Assembly (NCBI RefSeq): GCF_003244875.1
Contig: NZ_LXXZ01000098.1
Coordinates: 34,048 to 98,047, forward strand
DNA from: Stenotrophomonas sepilia
GTDB taxonomy: Bacteria > Pseudomonadota > Gammaproteobacteria > Xanthomonadales > Xanthomonadaceae
Reading direction: 5' to 3'
DNA length: 64,000 nucleotides
A model generated the notes under the pieces. The model had not been told where the DNA came from. It ran no database searches and saw nothing but the letters and a program-made list of their open reading frames with translations. Shown here piece by piece: positions 38,758-46,949 of the stretch; position 1 is the first letter of the stretch; the number at the start of each line of letters is the position of its first letter. Position numbers and translations under genes: made by a program.

Positions 38758-38932
38758 CTGCCTTCAGAGGTGCCGACATCCGACAGGGCCGGAACAGGGG
38801 GGATCCAGATGTTCCTGTCGGATATCGACGTAGAGCTTTTTGCGGCGGCCCGTGTCGTTTTTGTCACTTTGTGACGCGGGCCGTCACTGGCCCCGTAGAG
38901 TGCGGCTTGGACCGTGTGAAATGCAATACGGT

Positions 38933-39424
38933 TCAGCGCTCAACTGTGCGCTGCGTCCCACGATCCATGTTGCGCCAGGGGGAACCGTTCATTCTTGGCG
39001 CACTCGGCGCCGGAGCCGGACGGGCCGGCGGCGGGGGCGCAGAGGGCTGGCTGTTCGATTGCGGCGGGCGGCGCATCGAGTCCATGTTCCGCCACGGCGA
39101 ACCGCCGTTGTACGACGGCCGCGACGGCGGCGGTGGGCGGTTCTCGCCGCCGTTGCCGGGTGGGCGCGGTGGCGGGCGGTGGTTGTGCGGCGGGCGGTAG
39201 ATCGGGCGCGAGTAGTACGGATTGCCATAGCCGCCGTAGTAGCCGCCATAGCCGCCGTAGTACGGGTAGCCGTAGTTGTAGGGATAGCCGGCGGGGTAGC
39301 GGTACTCCACCGACGGCGCACCGTGGTAGTAGCTGCCGCTGCGGCCACCGCCGACATAGTCGTAGGTGGTGCAGCCGGTCAGGGCCAGCATCAGGCCACC
39401 GGCAAGCATCAGGCGCGTTTTCAT
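38933..39424 (-). CDS. Tyr/Gly/Pro-rich lipoprotein
   Basis: A 163-residue predicted lipoprotein (signal MKTRLMLAGGLMLALTG, lipid Cys18). The mature part is low-complexity: tyrosine-glycine repeats (GYPYNYGYPYYGGYGGYYGG) are followed by a proline/arginine/serine-rich tail with a repeated SPWRNMD motif (GGSPWRNMDS and NGSPWRNMDR). The composition suggests a disordered surface or periplasmic protein. The repeat of the same short motif hints at a binding or structural role, but no family is recognised. Codon use is normal. Confidence 0.7.
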   Translation of the reverse strand: MKTRLMLAGGLMLALTGCTTYDYVGGGRSGSYYHGAPSVEYRYPAGYPYNYGYPYYGGYGGYYGGYGNPYYSRPIYRPPHNHRPPPRPPGNGGENRPPPPSRPSYNGGSPWRNMDSMRRPPQSNSQPSAPPPPARPAPAPSAPRMNGSPWRNMDRGTQRTVER

Positions 39425-39584
39425 CGTGGGTCCCCCCAGAGGACGGGTTGTACAGTGAGCTTCATGCGCAGGCGTTGAATCGGCCCTTAACTTCACTGTC
39501 CAGGATGAATGGAGGTGAAGGCTGCCATGCTGGCATGACCTGTGCCGGGGTCGCCAGCAGGGAGCCATACGTTAATCTTGCGTC

Positions 39585-40547
39585 ATGAGCGATTCACTGT
39601 TGCCCCGTGCCGATGATGTCCTGGCTGCCGCTGCGCGGATCGCGCCGCACGCCAGCGTGACCCCGGTGCTGCGCTCGCGCACGCTGGATGCGCTGGCCGG
39701 CGCGCAGCTGGCGTTCAAGGCCGAGCATCTGCAGCGCGGTGGCGCATTCAAGTTCCGCGGCGCCTGCAATGCGGTGTGGTCGCTGGATGCCGATCGCGCC
39801 GGCGCTGGCGTGGTCACCCATTCCTCCGGCAACCACGGCGCCGCCCTGGCCCTGGCCGCGCGCACCCGTGGCATTCCCTGCCACGTGGTGGTGCCCGAAG
39901 GTGCAGTGGCGGCCAAGCTGGCCAACATCGCCCGCCATGGCGCCACGCTCTGGCGCTGCCCGCCGACCGTCGCTGACCGCGAGGCCAGTTGCGCCAAAGT
40001 ACAGGCTGATACCGGCGCGACCCTGGTCCATCCTTATGCGGACCCGGCGGTGATGGCCGGGCAGGGCACCGCAGCACTGGAGCTGCTGCATAGCGACGGC
40101 CCGTTCGACGTGCTGGTGGTACCGGTGGGCGGCGGTGGCCTGGCCAGCGGTACCGCCCGGGCCCTGCAGCTCGCCAGCCCGCAGACCCGGCTGGTGCTGG
40201 CCGAGCCGGCCGGCGCGGACGACACCGCGCGCTCGTTGGCCGCTGGCGAGCGCCAGGGGCCGTTCACCCCGGACACGATCTGCGACGGTCTGCGCACCCT
40301 GATCGGCGCGCCCAACTTCGAGCTGCTGCGCGCGGCCAACGCCGAGGTGATCGTGGTCGATGACGCGGCGACGGTGGCGGCGATGCGCTTGCTGTGGGAG
40401 GTCCTCAAGCAGGTGGTCGAGCCGTCATCGGCGACCGTGCTCGCCGCGGTGCTGGCGCAGCCGCAGCGTTTTGCCGGCCTGCGCGTGGGCCTGGTGCTGT
40501 CCGGCGGCAACGTCGACCTTCCCGCACTGCGCTGGGGCGCGCCGTGA
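39585..40547 (+). CDS. PLP-dependent threonine/serine dehydratase-like enzyme
   Basis: A 320-residue fold-type II PLP enzyme of the threonine dehydratase/serine racemase group. The PLP lysine is in GGAFKFRGACNAV, the substrate loop SSGNHGAALALAA, and the phosphate loop PVGGGGLASG; SGGNVDL near the end contacts the pyridine ring. It lacks the regulatory ACT domain of biosynthetic IlvA, so it is more likely a catabolic dehydratase, racemase or hydroxyaspartate enzyme. It begins after a 160-base divergent gap and overlaps the next gene by four bases (GTGA). Confidence 0.88.
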   Translation: MSDSLLPRADDVLAAAARIAPHASVTPVLRSRTLDALAGAQLAFKAEHLQRGGAFKFRGACNAVWSLDADRAGAGVVTHSSGNHGAALALAARTRGIPCHVVVPEGAVAAKLANIARHGATLWRCPPTVADREASCAKVQADTGATLVHPYADPAVMAGQGTAALELLHSDGPFDVLVVPVGGGGLASGTARALQLASPQTRLVLAEPAGADDTARSLAAGERQGPFTPDTICDGLRTLIGAPNFELLRAANAEVIVVDDAATVAAMRLLWEVLKQVVEPSSATVLAAVLAQPQRFAGLRVGLVLSGGNVDLPALRWGAP

Positions 40548-41176
40548 GCCGCGACCGGCACCGGCATCGCACTGGCCTGCTGGGCTGGCTGTGGCGGTTG
40601 TTTGTCCTGCTGGTGATCTGGCTGCTGGGCGTGACTGCCTGGATCGTCTGGGTCGGCGAGCGTGACCAGGCGGCCAAGGCCGACGCCATCATCGTGCTCG
40701 GTGCGGCGGCCTATGACGCCAAGCCGTCGCCGGTATTCGAAGAACGCATCCGTCATGGGCTGGATCTCTATGAGGCCCGGTTCGCGCCACTGCTGATCTT
40801 CACCGGAGGCTATGGTGGTACCGGCGCGCGCTTTTCCGAGTCACAGGTGGCGCGGCGCTATGCGCTCAAGCACGGCGTGCCGGACGATGCGATCCTGATC
40901 GAGACTGCCTCGCGCAACACCGTGCAGAACCTGGTGGAAGCCAAGCGGCTGATGGACCAGCGCAACCTGCACCGCGTGATCATCGTCAGCGACCCGCTGC
41001 ACATGGCGCGCGCGCTGCGCCTGAGCAAGGCGCTGGGCATCGATGCACTGGCCTCGTCCACGCCCAGCACGCGCTTCCGCAGCTTCCACACCAGCTGGCG
41101 CTTCCTGGTGCAGGAAATCTACTTCTTCCACCGCGACCTGGTGCGGCCGCCGCTGAGTTCGCCGGCCAATACCTGA
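40544..41176 (+). CDS. DUF218/YdcF-SanA family membrane protein
   Basis: A 210-residue protein with one N-terminal membrane helix (about 11-32) and an exposed DUF218 domain (ADAIIVLGAAAYDAKPSPVF, LLIFTGGYGGTG, SESQVARRYALKHGVP, ETASRNTVQNLVEAKRLM, VIIVSDPLHMARAL). Relatives (SanA, ElyC, YdcF) influence cell-envelope integrity, but their chemistry is unknown. The start is a GTG at 40544 overlapping the TGA of the dehydratase gene, which suggests coupled translation. A SMAG dimer follows. Confidence 0.85.
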   Translation: MSRDRHRHRTGLLGWLWRLFVLLVIWLLGVTAWIVWVGERDQAAKADAIIVLGAAAYDAKPSPVFEERIRHGLDLYEARFAPLLIFTGGYGGTGARFSESQVARRYALKHGVPDDAILIETASRNTVQNLVEAKRLMDQRNLHRVIIVSDPLHMARALRLSKALGIDALASSTPSTRFRSFHTSWRFLVQEIYFFHRDLVRPPLSSPANT

Positions 41177-41208
41177 GGCGGGAGCCTGATTTGGGCGGCT
41201 ACCATTCG

Positions 41209-41279
41209 GTAGTGCCGGCCGCTGGCCGGCAGATGCCCATCATGGAAACGTGAGGTTGCCGGCCAGCGGCCGGCACTAC
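41209..41279. repeat. SMAG inverted dimer
   Basis: GTAG units at 41209-41231 and 41257-41279 with the perfect TGCCGGCCGCTGGCCGGCA core and a 25-base spacer. It lies between the convergent DUF218 and bioC genes, eight bases past the bioC stop. Confidence 0.9.
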
Positions 41280-41286
41280 CAGGCGA

Positions 41287-42171
41287 TCAGGTCTGCTTGC
41301 GCCGGATCGGAATCGCCGAAACCGGCACTGAGGCCACGTCATGCCCGCCTTCGCGGATCGGTGCGCCCGGGTCCGGTGCCCAGGCATGGGCATAGATCAC
41401 TTCCCAGCTGCTGGGCAGCTTGCCGTCGGCGCGGCGCATCGGTTCATACGCCGCTGCCGCCGCAGCGAAACGGCCACGCCCGGTCAGCGTGTGGCGGCGA
41501 TCCACCCGCGCATTGGTCGCGCCCATCGCGCGCAGCTCGCGCATCAACGAGGGCAGGTCGTCGTAGGTCAGGGTGAACAGATCGCGGTCCAGCACCGGGT
41601 CGCGGAAGCCCGCCATCATCAACGCATCGCCGAACTGGGCGATCTGCGCGAAGCGGCTCACATGCGGGCGGTCATCGGCGGCCGCGAAGGCCTCGTTGAG
41701 TTCGATCAGGGTTTCCGGGCCGAAGGTGGAACACAGCAGCAGGCCACCGGGCTTGAGCACGCGACGGAAGCCAGCGAACACCGCCGGCAGATCGTCCACC
41801 CACTGCAGGCACAGGTTGCTGAAGATCACGTCCACGCTGTTGTCGGCCAGCGGCAGCGCGGCGGCGTCGCCGCACAGGCGCTGGAACGGCTTCCACCAAC
41901 CGGCCTGCCGCTTGGCCTGGTCCAGCATCGGCAGTGCCACGTCCAGCGCGATCACCTGCGCCTTCGGCCAGCGCTTCTTCATCAGCGCACTGGCGTGGCC
42001 GGTTCCGGCGCCAATGTCCAGCACCACCTCGGGCTTGCGTGCTTCCAGGTAGTCCAGCGATTCCACCAGCCGCGCCTGCACCTCGCGCTGCAGGGCGGCG
42101 GCGGCGTCGTAGCTGGCGGCGGCGCGGGCGAACGCGCGGCGGACATGGCGGGCATCGAAGTGGGACGGCAT
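41287..42171 (-). CDS. bioC: Malonyl-[ACP] O-methyltransferase BioC
   Basis: BioC methylates malonyl-ACP so that the fatty-acid system can build the pimeloyl chain of biotin. The 294-residue class I methyltransferase has motif I VVLDIGAGTGHASALMKKRW, an acidic end to the next strand (ALDVALPML), and CLQWVDDLPAVFAGFRRVLK, typical of BioC. The first 20 residues (FDARHVRRAFARAAASYD) match the family start. The C-terminal 30 residues (DVASVPVSAIPIRRKQT) extend past E. coli BioC. It is the last gene of the bio operon. Confidence 0.93.
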   Translation of the reverse strand: MPSHFDARHVRRAFARAAASYDAAAALQREVQARLVESLDYLEARKPEVVLDIGAGTGHASALMKKRWPKAQVIALDVALPMLDQAKRQAGWWKPFQRLCGDAAALPLADNSVDVIFSNLCLQWVDDLPAVFAGFRRVLKPGGLLLCSTFGPETLIELNEAFAAADDRPHVSRFAQIAQFGDALMMAGFRDPVLDRDLFTLTYDDLPSLMRELRAMGATNARVDRRHTLTGRGRFAAAAAAYEPMRRADGKLPSSWEVIYAHAWAPDPGAPIREGGHDVASVPVSAIPIRRKQT

Positions 42172-42183
42172 TGCGAAAGTCTC

Positions 42184-42963
42184 TTAGAACGTACCGGGGT
42201 AGGCGCCGCCGTCGATCAGCAGGTTCTGCCCGGTGAGGTAACCGGCGTGTGCGCTGCACAGGAAGGCGCAGGCGGCGCCGAATTCGTCCGCCGTGCCGAA
42301 GCGGCCGGCGGGAATCTGCTGGCGGCGGCGTTCGGCCACTGCGCCGGCATCGCCGTCCTTGCCCGCAGCGTGGGCGAAGTTGGCGCGCAGGCGGTCGGTG
42401 TCGAACTGGCCGGGCAGCAGGTTGTTGATCGTGACGTTGTGCGCGACGGTGCGGCGCGACAGGCCGGCGACGAAACCGGTCAGGCCGCTGCGTGCACCGT
42501 TGGACAGCGCCAGGATGTCGATCGGCGCTTTCACCGCCGACGAGGTGATGTTGACGATGCGGCCGAAGCCACGCGCAATCATCGCGTCCACGGTGGCGCG
42601 GATCAGCGCGATCGGCGCCAGCATGTTGGCGTCCAGCGCGGCGATCCAGTCGTCGCGCTCGAAAGTGCGGAAGTCGCCTGGCGGCGGGCCACCGGCATTG
42701 GTGACCAGGATGTCCACCTGCGGGCACGCGGCCAGCGCCGCGGCACGACCGGCGTCGGTGGTGACGTCGGCGGCGACCGCGCGCACCTCAGCGGCACCGG
42801 GCAGGGCGCTCAGCTCTGCGGCGGCAACCTGCAGTGCCTCCTCGCCACGGGCCACGATCACCACGTTGACGCCCTCGCGCACCAGCGCACGCGCGCAGCC
42901 CAGGCCCAAGCCCTTGCTTGCGCCGCAGACCAGTGCCCAGCGGCCGTTGATACCCAGATCCAT
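42184..42963 (-). CDS. Atypical SDR oxidoreductase inside the bio operon
   Basis: A 259-residue short-chain dehydrogenase/reductase-like protein. The nucleotide region CGASKGLGLGCARALVREG and the NAGG turn (TNAGGPPPGDF) are present, and the active-site Ser is in IVNITSSAVKAP. However, the usual YxxxK is replaced: the aligned segment reads ILALSNGARSGLTGF, with Ser and Arg in place of Tyr and Lys. This is the BKR-like SDR-like subgroup, which lacks the classic tetrad. It lies between bioH and bioC with small gaps (30 and 12 bases), so it is cotranscribed with biotin genes, but a role in biotin synthesis is only inferred. Confidence 0.88.
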   Translation of the reverse strand: MDLGINGRWALVCGASKGLGLGCARALVREGVNVVIVARGEEALQVAAAELSALPGAAEVRAVAADVTTDAGRAAALAACPQVDILVTNAGGPPPGDFRTFERDDWIAALDANMLAPIALIRATVDAMIARGFGRIVNITSSAVKAPIDILALSNGARSGLTGFVAGLSRRTVAHNVTINNLLPGQFDTDRLRANFAHAAGKDGDAGAVAERRRQQIPAGRFGTADEFGAACAFLCSAHAGYLTGQNLLIDGGAYPGTF

Positions 42964-42993
42964 GCGTCAATCCCGTGGAATGGAGGAAGGCGC

Positions 42994-43773
42994 TCATTGT
43001 CCGCCATCGGCCGGTGACAGGCCGGCAACGAAGTGTTGCAGGGCGCTGGCCACCTCGTCGGCATGGCCGAGGAAGGGCGCGTGGCCGCCATGGGCGATGG
43101 TCAGCGCCTGCGCACCCGGGGCCAATGCCGCAGCGGCCTGCATCGCCGCCGGAGACACCAGCCGGTCGCGCTGGCCGGCGATCCACAGGCTGGGCCTGGC
43201 CAGCGTCGGCAGTGCGCCGCGCAGGTCGGTGCTTTCCAGCAGGCGCAGGCCTTCCAGCAGAGCGCGTTCGGTGGGCGCGCCGCGCTCGACCAGGCGCTGA
43301 CGCAGCGTGCGCAGCTCCTCGCGGGCGTGCGCCGAGCCCATCACATCCAGCGCCAGGAAGCGTTCCAGGGTGCCACCGAAATCGGTCGCCAGCTCGCGCC
43401 CGAACTGCTCGAAGACCGCCGGCTCCACCGCATGCGGCCAGTCGTGGCCGCGCACGAAGCGCGGCGTGGCCGCGATCATCGCCAGCCCGCGCACCTTCGG
43501 CAGCGTCGCGGCGGCGTGCAGTGCGAACAGCCCGCCCAGTGACCAGCCGCACCACACCGCCGGCGGCGTGGCCGCGGCAATGGCGTTGACCACAAATGGC
43601 AGGCGCAACGGTGTGGTGTCTTCGCGGCTGTGGCCATGGCCCGGCAGATCAACCAGATGCAGGGTGAACCGCTCGGCCAGGCGCTGCACCAACGGTGCGA
43701 ACACACCGCCCTGCAGGGCCCAGCCATGAATCAGTACCAGGTCCGGCCCCTGGCCGGTGACGTCGATATGCAT
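42994..43773 (-). CDS. bioH: Pimeloyl-[ACP] methyl ester esterase BioH
   Basis: BioH removes the methyl group from pimeloyl-ACP methyl ester, ending chain elongation. The 259-residue alpha/beta-hydrolase opens MHIDVTGQGPDLVLIHGWAL (oxyanion HGW). The nucleophile Ser is in VWCGWSLGGLFAL, the Asp in IAGQRDRLVSP and the His in HGGHAPFLGHAD. Its position between bioF and the SDR gene, with an 18-base gap from bioF, confirms the role; in E. coli bioH lies elsewhere. Confidence 0.93.
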   Translation of the reverse strand: MHIDVTGQGPDLVLIHGWALQGGVFAPLVQRLAERFTLHLVDLPGHGHSREDTTPLRLPFVVNAIAAATPPAVWCGWSLGGLFALHAAATLPKVRGLAMIAATPRFVRGHDWPHAVEPAVFEQFGRELATDFGGTLERFLALDVMGSAHAREELRTLRQRLVERGAPTERALLEGLRLLESTDLRGALPTLARPSLWIAGQRDRLVSPAAMQAAAALAPGAQALTIAHGGHAPFLGHADEVASALQHFVAGLSPADGGQ

Positions 43774-43791
43774 GGGAAAACGACAGCTGGC

Positions 43792-45015
43792 TCAGGCAAA
43801 GACAGGCAACGGCGGTGGCGCGGCGTCACGCACCGCCAGATCCACGCGATCGCGCGCGCTGGCGACCGCGTCCACCAGGCCACGCACCTGTTCCGGCGTG
43901 TGCAGGGCGGACAGGGTGACACGCAGGCGCGCCTTGCCTTCGGGCACCGTGGGCGGACGGATCGCGCCGACCAGCCAACCGGCCTGTTCCAGTGCCTTGG
44001 ACATCGCCACAGCGCGGTGATCGTCACCACACAGCAGCGGCTGGATCGGCGTTTCCGAAGCCATCAGGTCCAGGCCATGGCGGCGTGCCTCGCTGCGGAA
44101 CAGCGCGATCAGGTCGGTCAGTTTCGAGCGGCGCCAGTTGTCACGGCGTGCCAGGCGCACCGCTTCCAGTGCAGCGGCGGCCAGCGGTGGCGGCATCGCC
44201 GTGGTGTAGATGTAGGGGCGTGCGGTTTCGGCCAGGTGCTCGACCAGATCGTCGCGGCCCAGCACCAGCGCGCCGGAACCGCCCAGTGCCTTGCCCAGCG
44301 TGACCAGCTGCAGCGGCACATCGTCCACGCCCAGCCCGGCGGCGGCCACGGCACCACGGCCGTCACCGACCACGCCTACGCCGTGCGCATCGTCCACATA
44401 GAACAGCGCCTGCTGCAGGCGTGCCACAAGCGACAATGCACGCAGCGGTGCGATGTCGCCATCCATGCTGAAGACACCATCGGTGGCCAGCATCGCCGCG
44501 CCGTCGGGCGCGTGCTTGAGCTGGCGCATCGCGCCTTCGGCATCAAGGTGCGGATAACGGCGCAGGCGCGCACCGGCCAGGCGCGTCGCATCGAGCAGGC
44601 TGGCGTGGTTGAGCTTGTCCTGCACGCAGACGTCGTTCTCTTCGCTCAGCAGTGCCTGCTGCACGGCCAGGTTGGCGGCGAAGCCACTACTAAACAGCAG
44701 CGCGCGCGGGTAGCCCAGCCACTCCGCCACTTCGCGCTCCAGCGCGTCATGCAGGGCGTGGTGGCCGCAGACCAGGTGCGATGCACCCGCGCCGGTGCCT
44801 TCGCGTGCGGCGGCATCCTGCAGCGCGTTGACCACGCTGAACTGCTGGGCCAGGCCCAGATAATCATTGCTGCAGAAGCCGGTCAGCCACTGGCCGTCCA
44901 CTTCCAGGCGCACGCCATCACGGCGGTTGACCGTGCGCCGCGTGCGGCGACGGCCCTGGGCATCGCGCAGGGCGCGCTGGGCGTGGAGGCGGGCGGTCAG
45001 GTCGGGGCGGGCCAT
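43792..45015 (-). CDS. bioF: 8-amino-7-oxononanoate synthase BioF
   Basis: BioF joins pimeloyl-ACP with L-alanine, releasing CO2, to make 8-amino-7-oxononanoate. The 407-residue alpha-oxoamine synthase shows [16 protein letters not shown] at the start, [52 protein letters not shown] (PLP-binding Asp and His) and [15 protein letters not shown] with the PLP lysine. The ATG at 45015 gives [18 protein letters not shown]. The gene follows bioB after 67 bases. Confidence 0.95.
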   Translation of the reverse strand: MARPDLTARLHAQRALRDAQGRRRTRRTVNRRDGVRLEVDGQWLTGFCSNDYLGLAQQFSVVNALQDAAAREGTGAGASHLVCGHHALHDALEREVAEWLGYPRALLFSSGFAANLAVQQALLSEENDVCVQDKLNHASLLDATRLAGARLRRYPHLDAEGAMRQLKHAPDGAAMLATDGVFSMDGDIAPLRALSLVARLQQALFYVDDAHGVGVVGDGRGAVAAAGLGVDDVPLQLVTLGKALGGSGALVLGRDDLVEHLAETARPYIYTTAMPPPLAAAALEAVRLARRDNWRRSKLTDLIALFRSEARRHGLDLMASETPIQPLLCGDDHRAVAMSKALEQAGWLVGAIRPPTVPEGKARLRVTLSALHTPEQVRGLVDAVASARDRVDLAVRDAAPPPLPVFA

Positions 45016-45082
45016 GGCGGCTGAATGCGGCGACGGGGCGGCTAGGGTAGCGCGTTGCCGCGACGCCTGCTTGCGGCCTGTC

Positions 45083-46126
45083 TCAGGCCGCGTGAGCACA
45101 GCCACAGCCGGGCGCTTCGGCGCTGATATCGGCGTGCACGGTGCCACCGTGGTCGTGGCCCTCGGCGTCCACCTGCATCGCCATCGGTTGCAGGCCCAAC
45201 CGCGCGAACAGGGCCAGGTCGCGCTCGCTCTCCGGGTTACCGGTGGTCAGCAGCTTGTCGCCGTAGAAGATCGAGTTGGCACCGGCCACGAAGCACAGCG
45301 CCTGCAGTTCGTCACTCATGGCTTCGCGCCCGGCCGACAGCCGCACCATCGAACGCGGCATGGCGATGCGTGCCACCGCGATCATGCGCACGAACTCGAA
45401 CGGGTCCAGCTCGGCACTGCCATGCAGCGGGGTACCCGCCACCTGCACCAGCCTGTTGATCGGCACCGAATCGGGATGCGCCGGCAGCGTGGCCAGCGCC
45501 AGCAGCAGGCCGACGCGCTGCGCGCGCGTCTCGCCCATGCCGACAATGCCGCCGCAGCAGGTCTTCAGGCCGGCCTCGCGCACGTGCTCCAGCGTGTCCA
45601 GGCGGTCCTGGTACTGGCGCGTGTGGATGATCGAATCGTAGTAGTCCGGCGCGGTGTCGAGGTTGTGGTTGTAGTAGTCCAGGCCGGCGTCCTTCAGCGC
45701 ACGTGCCTGCTCGCCGCTGAGCATGCCCAGCGTGGCGCAGGTTTCCAGGCCCAGCGCCTTCACCCCGGCGATCATCGCCGCCACCTTCGGAATGTCGCGG
45801 TCCTTCGGCGAACGCCACGCCGCGCCCATGCAGAAGCGCGACGCACCGGCGGCCTTGGCCTGGCGCGCCTTGGCCAGCACCGCGTCGGTGTCCATCAGCT
45901 TCTGCGCGTCCACCCCGGTGGTGTAGCGCTGTGCCTGCGGGCAGTACGCGCAGTCTTCAGGGCAGCCGCCGGTCTTTACCGACAGCAGCGTGGAGACCTG
46001 TACCTGGGCCGGGTCGAAGTGCTCACGGTGGACCGCAGCGGCGCGGAACAGCAGCTCGGGGAACGGCAGATCGAACAGCGCCTGCAGTTCGTCGTGTTGC
46101 CAGTCGTGGCGGATGGCAGCAGCCAT
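45083..46126 (-). CDS. bioB: Biotin synthase BioB
   Basis: BioB is the radical-SAM enzyme that inserts sulfur into dethiobiotin. The 347-residue protein carries the CxxxCxxC motif in [17 protein letters not shown] and the second-cluster residues in [19 protein letters not shown] and [13 protein letters not shown], with the conserved Arg in SAGREAM. The ATG at 46126 yields [18 protein letters not shown]; a further 21 codons upstream are open but lack a ribosome site. The tail is His/Cys-rich (CGCAHAA). It is the first gene of the operon and lies just behind a BirA-type operator. Confidence 0.96.
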   Translation of the reverse strand: MAAAIRHDWQHDELQALFDLPFPELLFRAAAVHREHFDPAQVQVSTLLSVKTGGCPEDCAYCPQAQRYTTGVDAQKLMDTDAVLAKARQAKAAGASRFCMGAAWRSPKDRDIPKVAAMIAGVKALGLETCATLGMLSGEQARALKDAGLDYYNHNLDTAPDYYDSIIHTRQYQDRLDTLEHVREAGLKTCCGGIVGMGETRAQRVGLLLALATLPAHPDSVPINRLVQVAGTPLHGSAELDPFEFVRMIAVARIAMPRSMVRLSAGREAMSDELQALCFVAGANSIFYGDKLLTTGNPESERDLALFARLGLQPMAMQVDAEGHDHGGTVHADISAEAPGCGCAHAA

Positions 46127-46182
46127 GGCGGACCTTGGGTACGAGTGGAGCGAGGGCGGCAGTGTGGGTGGGCTGGTGAGCG

Positions 46183-46216
46183 CTGTCAACTTAATTTTAT
46201 AGGTAAAGGTTTACAT
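46183..46216 (-). promoter_or_regulatory. BirA-type operator overlapping the bioB -10 box
   Basis: Read on the minus strand, ATGTAAACC (46216-46208) and AGTTGACAG (46191-46183) are separated by 16 bases. The BirA consensus is TTGTAAACC and GGTTTACAA about 14-16 bases apart. The first half-site matches eight of nine bases and the second six of nine. TATAAA (46201-46196) sits between them as a likely -10, so binding would block the promoter, as at the E. coli bio operator. The region is locally AT-rich. Confidence 0.65.
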
Positions 46217-46285
46217 TGAACGGCCGCCATGAACGGGCGTTACGGTGTAAGTTCATTGCTGCATACGGACGCGCGAACACATGCC

Positions 46286-46594
46286 ATGAACAGCTACCAG
46301 TCCTATTCGATCCGCCGCGACGCGGTGCTGTGCAGCCTGGCCGAACTACCTGACGGCGGCCTGCGCGTGGTGCTGGATGATCTGCGTCAGGCCGATGCGC
46401 CGGGGCAGTGGAAGAATCACACCTTCGTGACCTTCAAGGACTACCCGGCGGGGGAGCTCGATCCGGCGATGCTGCCGAAGGAGGAGCTTGAAGCATTCGG
46501 TCACTATGTCTTGGTTCGCTTGTTGGCGATAAACGGTTGCCTGCGTGATACGGACGAAGGCCCTGACAGCGATGTCCCTCTCACCGACCAGTAG
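46286..46594 (+). CDS. Hypothetical protein, 102 residues
   Basis: A small, acidic, soluble protein beginning MNSYQSYSIRRDAVLCSLAE, with no signal or membrane segment. It has a plausible compact alpha/beta composition (LRVVLDDLRQADAPGQWKNH, TFVTFKDYPAGELDPAMLP), and third-position GC fits the genome. No family is recognised. It diverges from bioB with 159 bases between, so its promoter is near the BirA site, but nothing ties it to biotin. An upstream in-frame ATG at 46229 is less likely. Confidence 0.55.
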   Translation: MNSYQSYSIRRDAVLCSLAELPDGGLRVVLDDLRQADAPGQWKNHTFVTFKDYPAGELDPAMLPKEELEAFGHYVLVRLLAINGCLRDTDEGPDSDVPLTDQ

Positions 46595-46949
46595 CGGCAA
46601 AGCACCGCCGCGCTGACCGACGAAGGCAATCGCCCGGATCGATGCGCAACTGCGTTCCCACTGCGATGGACAGTTCCGAAACATCGCCTGCATCGAGGGG
46701 ATGGCGATGTCGCTGGACCCGCAGCGCCACCCCGGCATTGCTGATGTCTTCTACGCCCAGCGTGTGCGCGAACGGGTCGCGCGCGGCGTACTGGAAGTGC
46801 GGGGTGCAAAAGCGCCGGTGGCGGGAGCGCCTGCGCGTCCAGCGATGTACGTCGGGGCATTTCACCGCATCCTGCAAGGCCTTCAGCCACAGTAGCCGCT
46901 GTCCGCCTTCCTCCGCAGCGTCCAAACTGCCCGCATGACCGATCTCCAT
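46581..46949 (-). pseudogene. PilZ-like (YcgR C-terminal-like) fragment, uncertain
   Basis: The minus-strand frame here reads 122 codons and includes RRFCTPHFQYAARDPF, then GVEDISNAGVALRV, then HPLDAGDVSELSIAVGTQLR. The spacing resembles the PilZ domain of YcgR-like flagellar brake proteins (RRxxR, then DxSxxG, then a G-D turn). It overlaps the first 15 bases of the ClC gene and the last 14 of the small gene on its other side, and has no clear ribosome site, so it is more likely a decayed remnant than a working gene. A chance resemblance in a GC-rich frame is possible. Confidence 0.35.

Larger units (their letters stand above)
38347..38932. other. 586-base gap between mnmG and lipoprotein gene
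   Basis: No credible protein gene. The gap holds a candidate small RNA with its own terminator (38488-38610), a SMAG dimer (38634-38694), a minus-strand intrinsic terminator (38727-38757) and a 10-base inverted repeat ATCCGACAGG (38778-38787) with CCTGTCGGAT (38814-38823). The mnmG promoter should lie just left of 38480. Confidence 0.7.

Noticed and set aside
46701..46895. Small plus-strand frame ahead of the ClC gene
   Set aside because: No ribosome site or homology; the opposite strand has a better, though uncertain, PilZ-like reading.
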